A DNA stretch of 64,000 nucleotides. Source: Gremmenia infestans (Eukaryota; Ascomycota; Leotiomycetes; Helotiales; Hamatocanthoscyphaceae). The position numbers and the translations under genes were made by a program. The notes under the pieces are model-generated. The model made no database searches. It was not told the DNA's origin and worked only from the letters and a program-made list of their open reading frames with translations. Shown here one piece after another: positions 21,041 through 32,935 of this stretch; within the stretch, counting starts at the first letter, position 1; every line of letters starts with the position of its first letter. The DNA lies in the NCBI GenBank assembly GCA_032629725.1, contig JAFEVB010000032.1, positions 806,001-870,000 of the forward strand. Direction: 5' to 3'.

Positions 21041-22233
21041 CTAAGAGTCGAAAGTGAAAGAAGCGCCGATCTTGTGCGTAGCTTGGTCGAGCTTCTGGGT
21101 ATCAAAGGAGGCGCCGAGGCCGAGGGTGACGCCTGGGCGGAGGAGGACGTTGTAGGCGAGAGCTGCAACACCGCGGTCGTTGATCTTGACCTATATCATC
21201 ATATCACATATCAGAAAACTGTCTCGTATCATACATCCACATGCACGCAAGGATAGGCTCACCTTGGCGAAAGAGACAGGGTCCAGTCTGTACTTGCTAG
21301 CAACCTCAAGCCCGACCGTGTTCCCGCTCTTCGAGTCCCATGAAGCCTTAGCACCAGCCTCGACTTGCGAGTTGACCTTGTGGTAGTACGAGGCGGCAAA
21401 AACGCTCAGATTGTTGGTAGCCGTGATGGAGGCAGTGTATTGAGAAGCACTGTATCCGATTGCGGCGCTGTAGTTGGTGATGGCAGCCTTCTGGACATCG
21501 TAGCCGGCAGACGCACCAGCGAGAAGACCGTCCTTGCCAATGACGGCGTCGACATTGGCAGTTGGGCCCTTCAACAGATCGAAGAAGGCACGGGTGTGCA
21601 GGTTGGGCTGCGCGTAGTGAAGGTTGACCTTTCCGCCGTATGCTTGGGAGGCTGGGAGGAAGGAACCGATGAACTCAGCCTTGACACCCTTGGCGACGGT
21701 GTCCTTGGCCTCGATCTTGGTCTCGAGGGCGTTGAGGGTGTTCCAGGTTTGGGTGAGCGTTAAGCCTAGTGAGCGGCGGTAGAACATTAGCAATTGCGCT
21801 TGACCGGTGAGAGGAGAGAGGCCGATGATGAAATTGACGTGATTCGAGGGAGCAAAAGGAGGCATGATCTGGATGTTTAATCTCTTCAGGCGGGAGTATT
21901 TACCACTGGCCTTGTCGGCATATTTGGCTTCAAGCTATACACAAACAATCCTCCCATGTCAGCGTGTGGTTCCATTTGTTCTGTTGAGCTTGAGAATGCA
22001 ATACCAATCCGCTGGTGGCACCCTCGTGTGTGTTCTTGCCGGTGACCTTGAATGCAACATTGTTGGGGGTGTTGCTCTTGACCTCAAGAGCTGCTGCAGA
22101 CAAGTGGTAGAAGTCCTTGTTGAGCAACTGGAAGAAATATTAGCTGGAGCTCGGCACATCGTCGCAAAGGCATTGGAGCTCAACTTACGTCGTTTGAGGG
22201 CTTGGAGATATCGGTGAAGGCTGGGACAGACAT
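21041..22233 (-). CDS. POR1: Mitochondrial outer-membrane porin (VDAC)
   Basis: Five exons (22233-22189, 22127-22005, 21934-21904, 21765-21263, 21190-21041) give 283 residues, the normal VDAC length. It starts MSVPAFTDISKPSND, followed by LLNKDFYHLSAAALEVKS, the N-terminal helix region. It continues through alternating beta-strand sequence (LTLTQTWNTLNALETKIE, VNLHYAQPNLHTRAF, AASYYHKVNSQVEAGAKA) to LRPGVTLGLGASFDT and the final FTFDS. The protein forms a beta-barrel channel for metabolites such as ATP and ADP. The 31-base third exon is flanked by 70- and 138-base introns. Confidence 0.95.
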
Positions 22234-22706
22234 TTTGGTTGGAGGGAAGGATTTGATTGATGGATTGAGAGGAAGGTGTGGTTTATAGAAAGGGTTGTTT
22301 GGAGAGGTTTGGATCGAGAAGGAGTTGTTGATACATGCGGAAATTATGCGCAGACCCGGCAGAAATCGGACTGGGGCATCAACGTGGATTTTGATTGGTG
22401 GTAAACGCACTACCTAATTAAGAGTCCACCTGACCTACAACAGCATGGATAGGGGCTTACTTTTAGAGCTTCTTAATCTACTCTTATTCATGGCATTTTA
22501 CAGACAATAATTCCCGTCAAAGGTATATCTATTAATATCTGCTGGTCTATGCTCGAAATACAAACTGCAGAATTTTGCTTCTGGCTCCCATCTACGCAAC
22601 GCCGCCATCCAAAGCAGCAGCTGGCTTCCACATAAAGTCCCTAGTTGTTCCGCGAAAGCTAGAAGATATTGAGAATGTAAATACCAGATGTCTTAGCGTT
22701 CTTCCT
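22234..22706. other. Intergenic region
   Basis: This holds the promoter of the porin gene and the 3' UTR of asparagine synthetase. No other gene is seen. Confidence 0.4.
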
Positions 22707-24659
22707 TCATTTCTTCTCGTCATACTTCTGGTTGTGAGTTGAGATGGCTCTTCCACTGGGATCGGTCTGGTTGGACCAAGTCGGCAGCCACCTGACAACA
22801 GTATCTGCACATTGTGGAGGAAAGTGCTCGTCAAACATCGTTCGGTACCAGTATCTGATTATGATCAGCAAAAAAATCAGAGTCAACTTTGGCTATAGAA
22901 CTTACGCTTCCTTGGTATCTGGAACATCGCTGCCCCATTCTGGCTTAGGGTTCTTCATCATCTCATCAGTAACATGAAGTTCAGCGTTGTCTTTGAGCGC
23001 ATCAATCCACCCGTAACCAACACCATCACTAAATTGCTCCTTTTGTCTGTAGAGAATGTGGTCTGGCAAATATGGCTTGGCACCTGGCTCGTCGGACATG
23101 TCGAAAGCTTTTCGGAGGATGTATTTCTCAATTCTGTCTTTGGTAATCAACTTGTCTGCGGGATCAATGTTCATTGACACTTCCAAAAACTGCATCATGT
23201 TAGTATAAGTTGTCTGGTCTTCGATTGTAGACTCTTACCTCTTTATCCAAGAAAGGAACACGAGCTTCAAGACCCCATGCCGAAGTCGACTTGTTGGCTC
23301 TCAAACAATCCCAAAGATGCAAGTGCTTGACTCGGCGAACACACTCTTCATGGAAAGCCTCCTTGCTTGGTGCAGCGTGGAAATATAGGTAACCGCCAAA
23401 AATCTCATCACTTCCCTCCCCACTTAGAACCATCTTGACACCCATAGCCTTGATCTTTCTCGCAAGCAAGAACATAGGAGTAGAGGCGCGAATCGTGGTC
23501 ACATCGAAGCTCTCCAAGTGGTAGATAACATCAGAAAGAGCGTTCAAGCCATCCTCAATCTCGAAGGTCATGTTGTGATGCTTTGTGCCGAGGAATTTGG
23601 CAACTTCAAGGGCAGCCTTGGTGTCTGGTGCGTTGGGAAGTCCGATAGAGAAAGAGTTAAGTTGAGGAAGATACGTCAACGTCGAGAGCTTGTTATCGTC
23701 ATCAATACCAACCAATCCCTCTCCATGATCTTCATCCACCTTTTCGTCCCTCTCTCCATTTTCAGTCTGCTTCAGCGCAGCAGCCTTTAATCGCAGCGTC
23801 TCCCTTTGGGCAATAGCAGCAACCAAACTCGAGTCAAGACCACCAGACAAGAGCACACCATATGGAACTTCAGCCATCAACCGCTTCCGTACCGATTTCT
23901 CAAATGTTTCCCTCAACAGCTTATAATCGACGGGCGTTGTAGGCACGTTGGTCGGGTCCCACCACGTAGGGTCATAATATCTCGTCGTCTTGTCCGTCTT
24001 GGAATCATAGATATGCCCGGGGGGAAATGAAATAATCTTGTCGCAAACGTCATGTAAACACTTCAGCTCAGACGCAAAGAACACTGATCCTGGCAACTTG
24101 CTCGACCAACCCTGGTAGAAACTCACGACTCCAATTGGGTCGCGCGCGGCGACTACGCGGTCTTGGGCTTTGTCGTAGAGGATAAAGGAGAACATGCCAT
24201 CGAGGTGTTTGGGCGCATCGATACCATATTGCATGTACTAGCACAATATAATATTAGTGGCCAATTTTGGAAGGGGGTTTGGGGGTCTCTTACAAGTGGG
24301 ATTATGACCTCGCAGTCCGAATGTGTCTTGAAGTGGTACGAAGTCTTCAATCCTTTCCGAATGACTCTGTGGTTGTAGATCTCGCCATTGACTGCAAGGG
24401 CAATGCTCTCGTCCTTGTTGGTAATTGGTTGCGCTCCGCTTTCAACACCAACGATACTCAAACGCTCGTGAGCAAGAACTGGCTATTGTTAGTCATACAT
24501 GGTCCATTCTTCTGTTGAGGACGACATACTGGTTCTGTTGGCAATAAACGTTCCGCTCCAGTCCGGACCTCGATGTCTTACCTTTCGGACCATCTTCAAA
24601 GCTTCTGGCTTGAAGGCTTTGGTGTCCGGAACATGATGGCATCCTACTATTCCGCACAT
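22707..24659 (-). CDS. ASN1: Asparagine synthetase (glutamine-hydrolysing)
   Basis: Five exons (24659-24530, 24478-24294, 24237-23239, 23189-22906, 22854-22707) give 581 residues. The enzyme makes asparagine from aspartate, glutamine and ATP in the cytosol. The protein begins MCGIVGC, so Cys2 is the glutaminase nucleophile; RHRGPDWSG and AVNGEIYNH complete the class II amidotransferase domain. The synthetase half has VLLSGGLDSSLVAAI, the PP-loop that binds ATP, and LSGEGSDEIFGGY. A charged insert (about residues 270-290, GERDEKVDEDHGEG) lies between the PP-loop and LTYLPQLNSFSIGLP. Introns are 49-56 bases. Confidence 0.96.
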
Positions 24660-25284
24660 CGTAATGCGGGTGTTGTGATTGGGGGGTAATGATGTTGTTG
24701 TTGGAGGGGCGGTGACAATCTCGGAGGCGATTGATGGTACTGTCTGGAGCAATTGGTGTCAAAGGAAGTTCGGAGACTGTATTTGAATGTCCTACAGCAA
24801 TTGGATCATTTTATAGCTCTTGGATGGGATGTTGCAAAGGTAATGTGGTGGGACCGTATGACTCGAAGTATAAATTATTTTGATAGTGAGTGGGGCGGGG
24901 CGAGGGGCGAGGGGCGAGCGAGGGGTCGTTCTTTCCGATTTCGGCCTTGTATGCAGGGGTTTCGGATAAGCTTCTACGGTTCCTACCGCTCTCAACATCT
25001 TTATCTTTGATAGAATAGAGACAAGTAGGGGGGAAGTTTTAACAAGAACTGATTACAAGAAAACATGTGTGAGACAAAGGAATACCATAGTATTGTTCTT
25101 GCTTTTTTCTATCACATGGGGCAAAATTAGGTAATAGTGGTTTGTCGTCGATTGAAAGAAAGTGTTGCTCCTGTTACCTCCCAAGGTGCCACTCGCCTAG
25201 TGGCACTGGGACAGGGACAGGATACCATTCATACAACATTCAGCTCCATGGATGTACGCCTAGGTACCTAAGTACCTAGGTAAT
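24660..25284. other. Promoter region of asparagine synthetase
   Basis: No gene. A TATA-like AGTATAAATTATT lies near 24868 and a TGACTCG, one base off the amino-acid-starvation site TGACTCA, near 24850; neither is proven functional. A GGGGCGAGGGGCGAGCGAGG run lies near 24895-24920. Confidence 0.3.
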
Positions 25285-26090
25285 GTCCCATCTGTTGCGA
25301 GGCACTCTCCTCTCCAGCAACACTTCAATACCAGCGTGCTTGAGGATAAGAATGGTGGCATACGAGTGACATTTAGTTCTGTCTAAGCATAATGTTCCAT
25401 CTATCGTAAGAGATTCTTTTCTCGAATGTTGAACACTCCATTTCCATGTTTATATATGATTTACAAGAGCTTTCCCGGTTTCTTGACAACCTCACACCAT
25501 ATTCAGTCTTCAGCCCTTTCATAAACACCTCCCCTTTCACCCAACTTCCATTGACTTGCCTACTCTAAATCCACCAGTTAACCTCATTACTCCCTATTGT
25601 ACCCAATTTTGCATATCGCTTTCCAACTTTCTCAAAGCTACAGTACATGGGCGGAATAGATACTCTTGAATACCATCGAGAACCTCGTGACTCAACGGGC
25701 AGTACGATTTTATGGCATCAACACCTTTCATCTTAGCCTCTCAATCTCTTCTCTACTCCGTGTTCTCGAGGACTTTAGCCTTATGCCAGTCAGTACATGG
25801 CACTCTGCCTAGAAAGATTCTGGGAAACCTTGCATGCTATCAGCACGCAAGCCCAGGTAGTGAAAGATGGCATGGCATAGGTAGATATCAATTGATAAGA
25901 TTCAGCTCTGTCGGAGCATAATATTCCAGCTGTAGTAAGATATTCTCCTCTACTAAGAACATTCAAAACGGGATGTGAACACAGGGACTATTGCTATTCG
26001 CGTTCACTGTAATGGAAAGTATTTATGGAAGAATATATCCCAGCTACTATGGGACATTCTCCTCTCCTTGGGACATTGAAAGCCGGGGAA
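25285..26090. repeat. Four diverged copies of a ~50-base repeat
   Basis: Copies begin near 25285, 25394, 25923 and 26036. Each has the form T(C/T)CCA(T/G)CT..., then (A/G)GA.ATTCTCCTCT, then a purine-rich gap and ACATT(C/G)AA. Spacing is 109 bases between the first two and 113 between the last two. The second and third copies also share an upstream CTGTC..AGCATAAT. The region between has no gene. Confidence 0.55.
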
Positions 26091-26371
26091 TAAGAAAGGC
26101 CATTCCTGCTGCTCACTTATGATGTCGAGGAAAGATGGCCATCACTATGCACAAGTGGTGTAAAGGGTGTCGTATGTCGTATCCCATTGTCCATTTCATA
26201 GCTCATCGTCTACAGAGGATATCGCATTACCAGAAAACACGCCCACCATACCCTCCCCATCCATCAAATCCCTATCGAAATCAATCCCACCCAACGCCAA
26301 TGCTTGCTTTAATATCCCATCCCCACCACCATCCATCCATCACTGCAATCCAGCTCCGCTCCTAACCTGAT

Positions 26372-26963
26372 CTAAGGAGCTGGATTCTCCCGCACAATCC
26401 TCTTGATCTTCGTCTCGTAAGCAGTCCGATCTTTCTTAAACAGGTTGTATGCGTCGGCCTGAGCTGGCGAATCTGGGTTCGGGTCGTTGAGAAGATCCTG
26501 CACACCAAGCAGGATCTGCTTAATGGTAATCGCAGGCTTCCAGCCCTCTTCTTCGTTCAAGATGGACAGGCAGACCGTGCCGGATGGATACACATTCGGG
26601 TGGAAAAGAGGAGGAACGAATTTGCCTATTTAGAAATGGTCAGTTGGTTTGCGCCTTAGCTTGTGAAAACGGAAGGGTTTCGTACACTTTGGTGGCTTTG
26701 TAGGATACTCTGCAGGCTGTGTTAGTGAAGACTCTTGCTCTTGAGATACATGGGATAGGAAGCTTACCATCGGGAAAGATCACGCTCATCTTGAATAACC
26801 CGCCCTCCCAGAGCGTCTTGTCTTTTCCCGGTATGCCGCACTCCCACACCTTCAAGTCGAGAACACCTTGCGCATTGCGTTGGGGTTTCGCAAAGAATCC
26901 GAATGGATGGTCGCGGCGCCATTGTTTACGCTCCTCCTGCAGCCGGTTCTGACAGAGCGCCAT
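26372..26963 (-). CDS. UBC9: SUMO-conjugating enzyme UBC9
   Basis: Three exons (26963-26768, 26709-26686, 26625-26372) give 157 residues, the standard UBC fold length. It starts MALCQNRLQEERKQWRRDHP, as usual for fungal Ubc9. The catalytic cysteine is in PSGTVCLSIL, preceded by PPKCKFVPPLFHPNVY with the HPN motif. EEGWKPAITIKQIL and QDLLNDPNPDSPAQADAY close the E2 fold. It accepts SUMO from the E1 and transfers it to lysines of nuclear and cytosolic proteins. The second exon has only 24 bases. The promoter is shared with PEX19, transcribed the other way 565 bases off. Confidence 0.96.
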
Positions 26964-27528
26964 TTCGCCTTGTGAATTGGGGTAGAGGTCGTGGGGTTGC
27001 TGTTGATGATGAGAGGGGTTCTGAGGTTTGAACGTTCGAGATCCGTAGACGGTAGGAGGTATAAATCCTCTAGATTTGCTCCCTTCGACCACAAGTGAAT
27101 GTGGAAGAGTAGCCTCCTGAAAGTGTTTGGGTTGGCGTTTGACAGTTTGCACAACCCGAGATGAGGCTGAAGAGGCGAGGAAGGAAAGCCTCAGAAGCAC
27201 CAGTTTTTGCAAGCACCCTGTGATTGGAGGATGGAAAAGTAGGGGGGTTTGCGGATTGCCTCGGCCTTTGCATATGCAACTTTGTTTTCCAGAAGATCTT
27301 TTGTAACAAATTACTTTTCAAACAAACTACTTTTCAATCACATCTGCCATTGTATCTGTCTAAAACATCAAGAAGGTCTTCATTCAATCTCAACTATTTA
27401 TTCAATGTCAAGTAGTGAATCCTGAGAGCAAAGCGTTCTGACTACAGTACCCCGCATCAGACCTGTTGTCGCAAGCTTTCAACTTCACAGCAATATAGAT
27501 CCCATACAACCCCATCTAAAACGCAACC
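26964..27528. promoter_or_regulatory. Divergent promoter between UBC9 and PEX19
   Basis: This 565-base gap separates two divergent start codons and holds no other gene. The UBC9 reading frame stays open upstream to 27212, but the conserved N-terminus fixes the start at 26963. Confidence 0.5.
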
Positions 27529-28748
27529 ATGGAGTCAAAACCAGAGGATACTGAAGGGCTCACGGAGTCCCTTTCAAAAGCCAGCATCGCAGAAGAAACC
27601 CCAACAGCCAAGCCAGAAGAACCAGCAGGCCTCACACAAACCGCATCAACATCAGTCCCCGACCCAGAAGAAGATGATTTAGACGATTTAGACGGTACGT
27701 GCCCACCCCCCTTTTTAATCATATCACATATACATCTACTAACAAAGCCCCTCAGACATGCTCGACGAATTCACGCCCTCAAAACCAGACCCCGCGCCCC
27801 CCACCAAAGCCACAACCACAACCACCGCCCCGTCCATCCCCGCGCCCTCAGAAGAAATAGGCATCTCGGACGAAGACTTCGCCAAGCAGCTACAAGCAGG
27901 AATGGCCGAGCTACTAGGAGGACTCGAGAACTCCTCCGAGATGCCCGACATGGCAGCCCTAGAAAACATCATGAAAGAGCTAGGCGTAGGCGGGGCTTCT
28001 GCATTAGAGGAAGAGGCAGAACCAAGCCCACCTAGTAGCAGCAGTGCTGTGGGAAAGGACAAGCAGAAGGCGAAGGAGACGGATGAGACAGCAGCAGCAG
28101 CAGCGACCGAAAAATCCTTCCAAGAAACGATAAAAGAAACCATGGCGCGCATGAAAGCCTCCGACACCCAATCCACAGCCGCCTCTGCTTCCGCCCCCGA
28201 CAGCAGCGACGACCTCGTAGCAGAAATGCTGAAAGCCATGCAAGCGTCCGGGATGGAAGGCGAAGACAGCGAAGAAGATTTCTCCAAGATGCTGCTGGGC
28301 ATGATGGAGCAGCTAACGAACAAGGATATCCTGTACGAGCCGATGAAAGAGCTGGACGACAAGTTCCCGGCGTGGATGGAGAAGAATGAGGGCAAGGTGG
28401 ACGAGGCAGATATGAAAAGGTATAGGGAGCAGAAGGGCTTTGTGAGAGAGATTGTGGGCAGGTTTGAGAGGACGGGGTATACGGATGAGAATGTGGCGGA
28501 TAGGGAGTTTATTGTGGAGAGGATGCAGAAGGTTAGTTTGTTTGTTTTGCTTTCCCTTTCTGTTAGCCTTGGATTTTGCTATTCTGCTCTGAATGAAACA
28601 TGAAGCAAGCCAATATTTGGAATGACCCTGGCTGACTTATATTCTACAGATGCAAGCAGCGGGCTCGCCTCCGCCAGATCTAGTCGGAGATATGGAAGCC
28701 GCACAAGAAGCATTCGGAGCCCCCGAAGAAGGCTGTCCGCAGCAATGA
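27529..28748 (+). CDS. PEX19: Peroxisomal membrane protein import receptor Pex19
   Basis: Three exons (27529-27694, 27756-28531, 28650-28748) give 346 residues. Pex19 is a cytosolic chaperone and receptor that carries membrane proteins to Pex3 on peroxisomes. The acidic N-terminus (PEEDDLDDLDDMLDEFTP) matches the Pex3-binding region. The centre is disordered and Ala/Ser-rich. The helical C-terminal domain has LLGMMEQLTNKDILYEPMKE, LDDKFPAWMEKN and YREQKGFVREI, typical of the family. The protein ends GCPQQ, a CaaX-type farnesylation site like the CKQQ end of yeast Pex19. The long open frame on the opposite strand is a shadow. Confidence 0.95.
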
Positions 28749-28938
28749 TTAAACGTGCAATTAATACCCATTTATTCCCTAATATTCTGACAATGTACAA
28801 CGTGAAGATGATCATACCCTAACGCCATGCCATATCTTGGTATTCTTTTTGAATAAGCCAAATGATACATACTTTAGCCAGCCTGAACGCCTCGCTAAAA
28901 GAACAATAACAGAAGTTTCCACACCCGGAATATGTTTC

Positions 28939-29878
28939 CTAACTCATGTCCATCATATCATGATCCTCCTGGTGCCCCTGTACCTGTGGCTGAACCTGCT
29001 GATGTGCATTTGCCTCTCCCTGCAACTGTCCCTCCTGTTGCCTTTTCCCCTCCTCCGAAAGCATCTCCAAGAAAACCTCATCCCAGTCCTCCTCATCACT
29101 CCCAAACTCCCTCTCCCTAACCCAATCCCCAACCAGCGCCTCCACTTCCGCCTGCTCAGCCACAGCGACTTCTTCAGCCATGATCTCATCTACCACCACC
29201 ATATCATATTAGTCTTCATTCACCCCTTCATCCCTATCCCTCTATCAAACGCAATACCGAAAAACAAACAAAACATAACATACCTAAACTCTCCTCTTCC
29301 TCCACATCCACATCACCAAACCCACTCCCCTCAGCAAGCACCCTCTCCCTCACCCTCCTCTCCCTCTCCTCCCTCTCCCACAACACCCGCATAACCTCCT
29401 CATCGCCCCCCCTGGCCGTCCAGCGCTTCTCCTCCGCCGCCCCCCTGACTTTCTGCAAAAACAGCTTCCGCCGCGTCTCAGCTCTCTCGCCTATACTTTG
29501 CCCGGCCGCGTTTAATAGGGGATTGGGTTTTGCGATGCGTTTGCTGAATACGCTTACGCTTTCTTTGCCGCGCGAGGGAGGGGGCGATGGGAGGCTGGAG
29601 CTGCGGGTTCGTGGGCTTGGTTTTGATGGCGAGGGGGTGGGAGAGCTCATTCTCGCATCATTGTCGTTATAGATATTATTGTTATTGTTTGGTTTCCAGG
29701 TATTAGGCATGGGCTTTGCACTTGCATTCATGTCGCGGTGTTGCAGCGGGGAAGGTGTTGGGCTGGGGCGCAGTGGTGAGGATGAGAGGGGTGAAGGGAC
29801 GTGTGGCGTATAGGTTGAGGAGGAGAAGTTGAAGTTGTACGTATGTGCAGGTAATGGTGTAGGGGCCATGGTGTACAT
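28939..29878 (-). CDS. Conserved-looking protein with charged helical C-terminus, function unknown
   Basis: Exons 29878-29284 and 29189-28939 are joined across a 94-base intron (donor GTATGT, branch ACTAAT) and give 281 residues. The start is MYTMAPTP at 29878 or the next Met at 29869. The first half is Ser/Pro-rich and disordered. Then FSKRIAKPNPLLNAAGQS and ETRRKLFLQKVRGAAEEKRW form a basic segment that looks conserved, followed by an Arg/Glu helix (VLWEREERERRVRERVL) and an acidic segment (DEEDWDEVFLEML). The tail is Gln/His-rich. It has no membrane segment or signal and resembles a cytosolic or nuclear adaptor. I do not recognise a named family. Confidence 0.6.
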
Positions 29879-30398
29879 GTTTATGGTGTGGAGGTGTTGA
29901 GATGTTGGGCTTGTTTGATGGATCGAAGGGAAGTTGGGGTTCGCGTGGGAAGAAAGAAGAAACGCGGACGGACGACCTGAGAGACGCGCTTGTGGACGCG
30001 ATCGTGATGTGATTTCTGGCTCGCGTAGAGTGACCTCACTTTGCAGTGAGATTTGCAGCAAAACTCAAGATCACTAGAACAATAATTAAATTCGGAATGT
30101 ATCGTTGTATTTCAATATTTCAGTATTTCAACATTATTGCAAGCAATAATTGATCTGCAGCAACTTCACTAAGCGTGATTGTTTTCGGTGATGGACCTGT
30201 TTCGTCTACGCAGCAGGCAGGGCGAGCTTTAAAACTCCATCCCCTTATTACCTGATTACTATCCCCTGTTACCATTTCTGGCCTCGTTGGTATCGTACAG
30301 CCAAAAGCTATGCCAAATATTGGCAACCAGAATATCAAATTTCCACAACGCCCCTATGCCTTGTGGCTGCCAAACGCCCCTACGCAAAGCTCCCCGAC
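29879..30398. other. Intergenic region
   Basis: Promoter of the gene at 28939-29878 and the 3' flank of the DUF2408-like gene. No other gene. Confidence 0.4.
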
Positions 30399-31919
30399 CT
30401 AGTCCTCAGTCTCCGATTCAGCTGCCACTCGAAGCTCGTAGTTGAGATCAAAACATTCCGACAAGAGGTCGATAACGCTCCCTTGTCCTTCTGGAATATC
30501 GTTTCCCACCATGAACTTCCCGTCTACTCGCATGTTATCCAGGGAATTCAACTTCATGCTATAAGGGTATAGTTCTCTCGGCGAGCTGACACCTCCAGAG
30601 TTTTTGACCTCAATGAGACATCTCTTCAGGGTTTGGAGTTGGTTGTAGACTGGTAACAAGGCTTCTGAGACTGGCTCCGAGGACACCATTAGGTAGTAGA
30701 TGTAACCGTAACTCCTTCGGATCAAGTAAAGCAATGTCTAGAGAGTCAGCATGGTCTTATATTGGATTGTCTGAATACGTACTCTCTGAACATAAAGCTC
30801 GGCAAAGTTGCCCTCGGCGTCAACGAAATTGCCATCAATTCGGCTTTCATCAATTCTATCCAATTGTCTTTGGTAATCATATAGATCCGTCTCTCGTAAA
30901 GACCAGGCTTGCGTCAACGACAATTTCTCTAGCTTGTTCCTGATATCCACTAAAGTTTGGTATTTTGCACTGAATGCTTCCGGCATTTCTCCTTTTCTAT
31001 TTCAGTCAGTGTGATTGCATAAACGATATTTATGACAAAGGACTGACCGGGTCAATACAATGTCTGACCAAAGCAAGCATTTCTCCAATAGGCTGACAAC
31101 GTCTTCATTTCCAGCAGGGACCTCTCCACTAGCTGCTACAAATTTGCCGTCAACTCTTAGTGAATCGATTTCCTTCACTTGGGCTTGTAGGTGTTGGACT
31201 TCTTTTGTTGAGAACTATCCACAGAGTCAGCCAAAGTCTCGCACACCGTGTAGTAAACCCACGTTTGCTTTTGTGTTGGCGAGAGAAATAGACCGTAGAA
31301 TTGTGATAAGCTTCTCGAACGTCTTTGGCAACTCCCCACCAAGCCTAGCCAACCGAGCTTGAAGATTCGTCAAAAGCGCCTGGCATGCCTCGATTCGGTT
31401 TGATAGGAGGGTGATCAACTTCGGGGAATAGCTTCCACTGGCTTGCTTCACTATTTCCCGCAGCCTGTTGAGTGTATGCGATAAATGTGACAGGTCCTTC
31501 TCGGAATATAAATCCACCTCGACCAAATGGTCCAACAAACGCTTGATGGTGGACGTCAACGCGTATGCGGCTGGGGCTTCGTTGTTCCTGCCAATAGTCA
31601 TGAAGAAGAGGGATAGTAATTGAAAGCAGCCATCCAGAACTCGGTCGACTGGACAAGACTAGCGGTTAGCAATTGTAGGACATGAAGCTGGTGGTGGCGG
31701 ACCTTGACTTTGTTGCGGCTCGGGTTTGTCGGCTCGCAGTTCATTCAGCACGCGGACCTGATCAACTACTCTCTCGTATAGAGGCACAACATCGGAGGAT
31801 TTGACATATGTCGTGCGGTCTTGCTTTAGAAGGGTCAATTCATCTCGTATGCGCTGCAAGCTGTCCAAGATGGGTTGCTCGCGTGCATCCAGCAGAGGGA
31901 CATTGGGCGTATCGGTCAT
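30399..31919 (-). CDS. DUF2408-like conserved fungal protein
   Basis: Five exons (31919-31703, 31648-31263, 31214-31048, 30996-30783, 30737-30399) give 440 residues and all phases agree. The sequence is helical with a repeated layout: VVPLYERVVDQVRVLNELRA, VDRVLDGCFQLLSLFFMTIG, then HLSHTLNRLREI. Three versions of a segment like IDSLRVDGKFVAASG recur (also LDRIDESRIDGNFVDAEG and LNSLDNMRVDGKFMVGND). I recall this arrangement as the fungal DUF2408 family, whose role is unknown; this assignment is from memory. There is no signal or membrane segment. The donor of intron 1 (GTCCGC) is unusual. It is divergent from RPP1, 500 bases apart. Confidence 0.7.
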
Positions 31920-32418
31920 GGTGAGGGGTGTATGTTGTGGTGTGCTGTGTCATGTACCTAGGGAGGTAGGTAGGTAGTTCGTAGTTTGTGTACTAAGAGT
32001 TGTGGATATCTGCAAGTTAGGTTATGATTATGAGTTAATATTATGCCTCTTCAAAGTTATCCAAGAGTTTGCAGTAATAGGTAGGTAGGGTCTGTACAAC
32101 ACGAGCATGCGAAAGACAGAACAAGCCAAAGTAGCGGGGAAGCTCGAAAAGAGGGGCCCGGCCGGCTTATCTGATTTTGGCCTGGCCCTTGCTTTCGCTT
32201 GCTCAACCAACCATATCCCCCGAACAATCCCCAGCGCACACATGATTTTAGGCCAAACCAACTTTTCTTTTCGACCTCAACTTCAAGACGAACGATCGAT
32301 CGCATCTCAAGAATCTTCCACTACCCACGAACTCGATAGGTTCAGTCTCCGCCCAACTGCGGTTAAATTGATTGATCTTCCTGTTCATCCCAAAACAAAC
32401 CCCTACAAAACCTTCAAA
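31920..32418. promoter_or_regulatory. Divergent promoter between the DUF2408-like gene and RPP1
   Basis: A 499-base gap between divergent starts. It contains TGTACCTAGGGAGGTAGG near 31955 and a CT-rich stretch before the ribosomal protein ATG. No other gene is supported. Confidence 0.45.
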
Positions 32419-32935
32419 ATGTCGACCGCCGAACTCGCTGTCTCCTACGCTGCTCTGATCCTCGCCGATGATGGCGTCGATGTCACCGTACGATTCCTAC
32501 TTCCCGAAGACCTGGCGCATGTAATGGCATATATAAAGGGCAGGTTGCTAACGATATACAGGCCGACAAGCTCCAAACCTTGATCAAGGCTGCTGGTGTT
32601 GAGGATGTTGAGCCCATCTGGACCTCCCTCTTCGCAAAGGTACGGAAATCACATTAGAAGGGGACACAAGGAATATGTGCTGATATCCGGAACACAGGCT
32701 CTTGAGGGCAAGGACGTCAAGGAACTTCTCTTGAACGTTGGCTCTGGAGGTGGTGCCGCTTCTGCCCCAGCTGCTGGAGGTGCTGCCGCTGGTGAAGCTG
32801 CCGCTGAGGAGGCTAAGCCAGAGGAGAAGGAAGAGGGTAAGAAATGCATATCTGTCTATACGGTACAACATGCTGACACCATCAATAGCCAAAGAGGAGT
32901 CCGACGAGGATATGGGTTTCGGTCTTTTCGACTAA
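32419..32935 (+). CDS. RPP1: 60S acidic ribosomal protein P1
   Basis: Four exons (32419-32487, 32562-32639, 32698-32836, 32889-32935) give 110 residues. It begins MSTAELAVSYAALILADDGV, the dimerisation domain, and continues with LIKAAGVEDVEPIWTSLFAK. An Ala/Gly-rich hinge (SAPAAGGAAAGEAAAEEA) leads to the acidic tail SDEDMGFGLFD, the conserved P-protein end that recruits elongation factors to the ribosomal stalk. It pairs with P2 and attaches to P0. Three introns in such a short gene are typical of fungal ribosomal genes. Confidence 0.96.

Noticed and set aside
27739..28395. 218-codon frame opposite PEX19
   Set aside because: A Ser-rich shadow of the Ala/Ser/Asp-rich Pex19 frame; the plus-strand gene has clear family blocks and splice sites.
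28837..29394. 185-codon plus-strand frame opposite the 28.9-kb gene
   Set aside because: Leu/Pro/His low-complexity shadow; the minus-strand gene has a phase-consistent intron.
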